Positions 62,706 through 64,000 of a stretch of DNA of 64,000 nt are shown piece after piece. Both the position numbers and the translations under genes were made by a program. The notes beneath the pieces were generated by a model that saw only the letters and a list, made by a program, of their open reading frames with translations, made no database searches and was not told the origin of the DNA. Source of the DNA: an uncultured bacterium (GTDB lineage Bacteria > Bacteroidota > Rhodothermia > Rhodothermales > UBA10348). Every line of letters starts with the position of its first letter. The first letter of the stretch is position 1. The stretch lies in contig CALIKL010000010.1 in NCBI GenBank assembly GCA_938018055.1, positions 1-64,000 of the forward strand, in the 5' to 3' direction.

Positions 62706-64000
62706 ATGAACCAGACTGTGGGCACCACTCGCAAACTGATCTTCATCAGTCCGGATCAACTGAACCCGGACAGCCCCGCCCTGCGTGGAGCCGATCCGAA
62801 CCGAGACCTCATCGTCCTGGGAGAGAGCCGCACGGAGGCGACGCGATTTCCGTTCCACATCCAACGCATGACGCTGATATTCTCGGCCATGCGTCATCGT
62901 GCCGAGGTACTCCGGGAGGACGGCTTCCGGGTGGACTACCGATCCATCACGGATGAGGGACCCGATGCGCTGGATGGTATCCTCCTTGATGCCATCCAGC
63001 GTCACCAGCCCGCCCGTGTGTGCATGACCCGGCCCAACCGGTTCGATCTGATCGATGCGTTCGAACGGATTGCCGACGAAGCTTGCCTACCGCTCGAGTA
63101 CGTCGAAGACACCCATTTTCTGACTTCACCAGAGGAATTCGCAGTGTGGGCCGAGGGCCGTAAAACGCTGGTGATGGAGCATTTCTACCGCGCCAAGCGC
63201 AAGGAAACCGGCTATCTGATGAACGGCAATGAACCCGCCGGTGGGGAATGGAATTTTGATGGTGACAACCGTCAATCCTTTGGTAAAAACGGACCCGGTT
63301 TGAAGGTCGAGCCACTGCGCTTTGAGCCCGATACCATCACCCGGAAAACCATACAGGATCTGCAGTCAGCGCTTCCGGACCTTCCCGGTTCAGCCGCCTC
63401 ATTCGGCTGGCCCGTCACCCCGGAGCAGGCACGCCAAGTACTGGACCATTTTATAGAGCACCGTCTGCCCGATTTCGGCCGGTGGCAAGATGCCATGTGG
63501 ACGGATGAACCGTGGCTGTTCCATTCGCTCATCTCCCCGGCCATTAATCTGCAGTTGTTGGATCCTCGGGAGGCTATTGAAGCCGCAGAAACAGCGTATC
63601 GGAACGGTAAAGCACCCTTGAATGCCGTGGAGGGATTCATCAGGCAGATTCTGGGATGGCGCGAGTTCATCCGGGGCATCTACTGGTTGGAAGGCCCGGG
63701 ATACGGCAACCGCAATGCACTTGGTGCTGAAAGGGAGTTACCCGAATTCTTCTGGGGCGAAGACACCGACATGATCTGCGTGAACCAGGTCGTAAAACAG
63801 GTACTCGAACATGGCTATGCCCATCACATCCAACGACTGATGGTTACTGGTCTGTATGCCCTAGTGTCGGGCACGGACCCTTGGGCTATCCATTCCTGGT
63901 ACATGGGTCTTTTCGTGGATTCCTACGATTGGGTGACGCTGCCCAATACGATCGGCATGAGCCAATTTGCCGATGGTGGCGTGGTGGGTACTAAGCCATA
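62706..64000 (+). CDS. FeS-type photolyase/cryptochrome (PhrB/CryB family), truncated at window edge
   Basis: The last gene is partial, with 431 codons visible. It belongs to the iron-sulfur photolyase (FeS-BCP) family. It begins RKLIFISPDQLNPDSPALRG, has HFYRAKRKETGYLM and GGEWNFDGDNRQSFG (typical of the family), and the FAD domain with FIRQILGWREFIRGIYW, the first cluster Cys in DTDMICVNQVV, GYAHHIQRLMVTGLYAL and WYMGLFVDSYDWV. The three remaining Fe-S cysteines would lie past the edge. It is probably a (6-4) photolyase using FAD and lumazine or a folate-like antenna. It is co-transcribed with the fusion photolyase. Confidence 0.9.
   Translation, partial: MNQTVGTTRKLIFISPDQLNPDSPALRGADPNRDLIVLGESRTEATRFPFHIQRMTLIFSAMRHRAEVLREDGFRVDYRSITDEGPDALDGILLDAIQRHQPARVCMTRPNRFDLIDAFERIADEACLPLEYVEDTHFLTSPEEFAVWAEGRKTLVMEHFYRAKRKETGYLMNGNEPAGGEWNFDGDNRQSFGKNGPGLKVEPLRFEPDTITRKTIQDLQSALPDLPGSAASFGWPVTPEQARQVLDHFIEHRLPDFGRWQDAMWTDEPWLFHSLISPAINLQLLDPREAIEAAETAYRNGKAPLNAVEGFIRQILGWREFIRGIYWLEGPGYGNRNALGAERELPEFFWGEDTDMICVNQVVKQVLEHGYAHHIQRLMVTGLYALVSGTDPWAIHSWYMGLFVDSYDWVTLPNTIGMSQFADGGVVGTKP

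Overview
The window looks like a chromosomal segment from a bacterium of the Bacteroidota/Rhodothermota/Balneolota lineage (FCB group), with Rhodothermota or Balneolota the best guess. The reasons are a complete-looking Bat operon, several families typical of that lineage (DUF5916, DUF5686, DUF5683, DUF3098, a NamZ/DUF1343 protein), a Bacteroidetes-type thymidine kinase, moderate GC content, dense packing with many ATGA/TGATG junctions, and few visible Shine-Dalgarno sequences. The clear promoters resemble canonical sigma-70 sites (TTGACT-17-TATAAT) rather than the TAnnTTTG type of Bacteroidetes proper. No insertion sequence, prophage, CRISPR array or rRNA was seen.

Layout. 1-9.1 kb: purQ (minus), a creatininase-family enzyme, then a DUF58-BatD-like-BatA-BatB-BatC-BatD-BatE operon for envelope stress tolerance. 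9.2-14.2 kb: thymidine kinase, a DUF445 membrane protein, an HD hydrolase and an Mla-type lipid transporter (MlaD, MlaF, MlaE). 14.4-19.3 kb: radA, rpiA, two MacB-like permeases and a tiny DUF5989 protein. 19.3-24.5 kb: a GNAT enzyme, a UvrD-type helicase, parA-parB and a DUF5683 protein. 24.6-28.0 kb: a serine-palmitoyltransferase-like enzyme next to a bacterial-ceramide-synthase-like acyltransferase, then a HAD phosphatase. 28.0-29.1 kb: a protein-free stretch with two apparent RNA genes on the minus strand. 29.2-33.1 kb: rhomboid protease, sigma-like factor, universal stress protein and DsbD.

33.3-42.4 kb (minus): rplI-rpsR-rpsF, prfA, a DAHP synthase translationally coupled to tyrS, an LPS-export set (LptB with a TPR extension, an OstA/LptA-like protein, LptC) and a B3/4-domain protein. 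42.4-47.6 kb: a 5'-truncated PP2C phosphatase remnant, a lipoprotein, ndk, NamZ, DUF3098, mreD, tRNA-Ala(GGC) and a pentapeptide-repeat protein. 47.6-56.0 kb: a DUF5916 outer-membrane protein, a MoeB/ThiF-rhodanese protein, a DUF819 transporter, small unknowns and a DUF5686 outer-membrane protein. 56.1-64 kb: an unknown small protein, an Rrf2 regulator with a perfect operator, a sulfatase, folE, and a light-dependent DNA repair operon. That operon encodes a class II photolyase fused to a renalase-like flavoprotein, a DUF429 protein and an FeS-type photolyase that runs off the right edge.

The most unusual element is the RNA gene at about 28.76-28.01 kb. It is a stretch of about 745 nt with a near-consensus promoter, a strong intrinsic terminator and many local hairpins capped by GNRA and UUCG tetraloops. 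I could not match it to RNase P RNA, tmRNA, SRP RNA or 6S RNA. The photolyase-oxidoreductase fusion is the most unusual protein.
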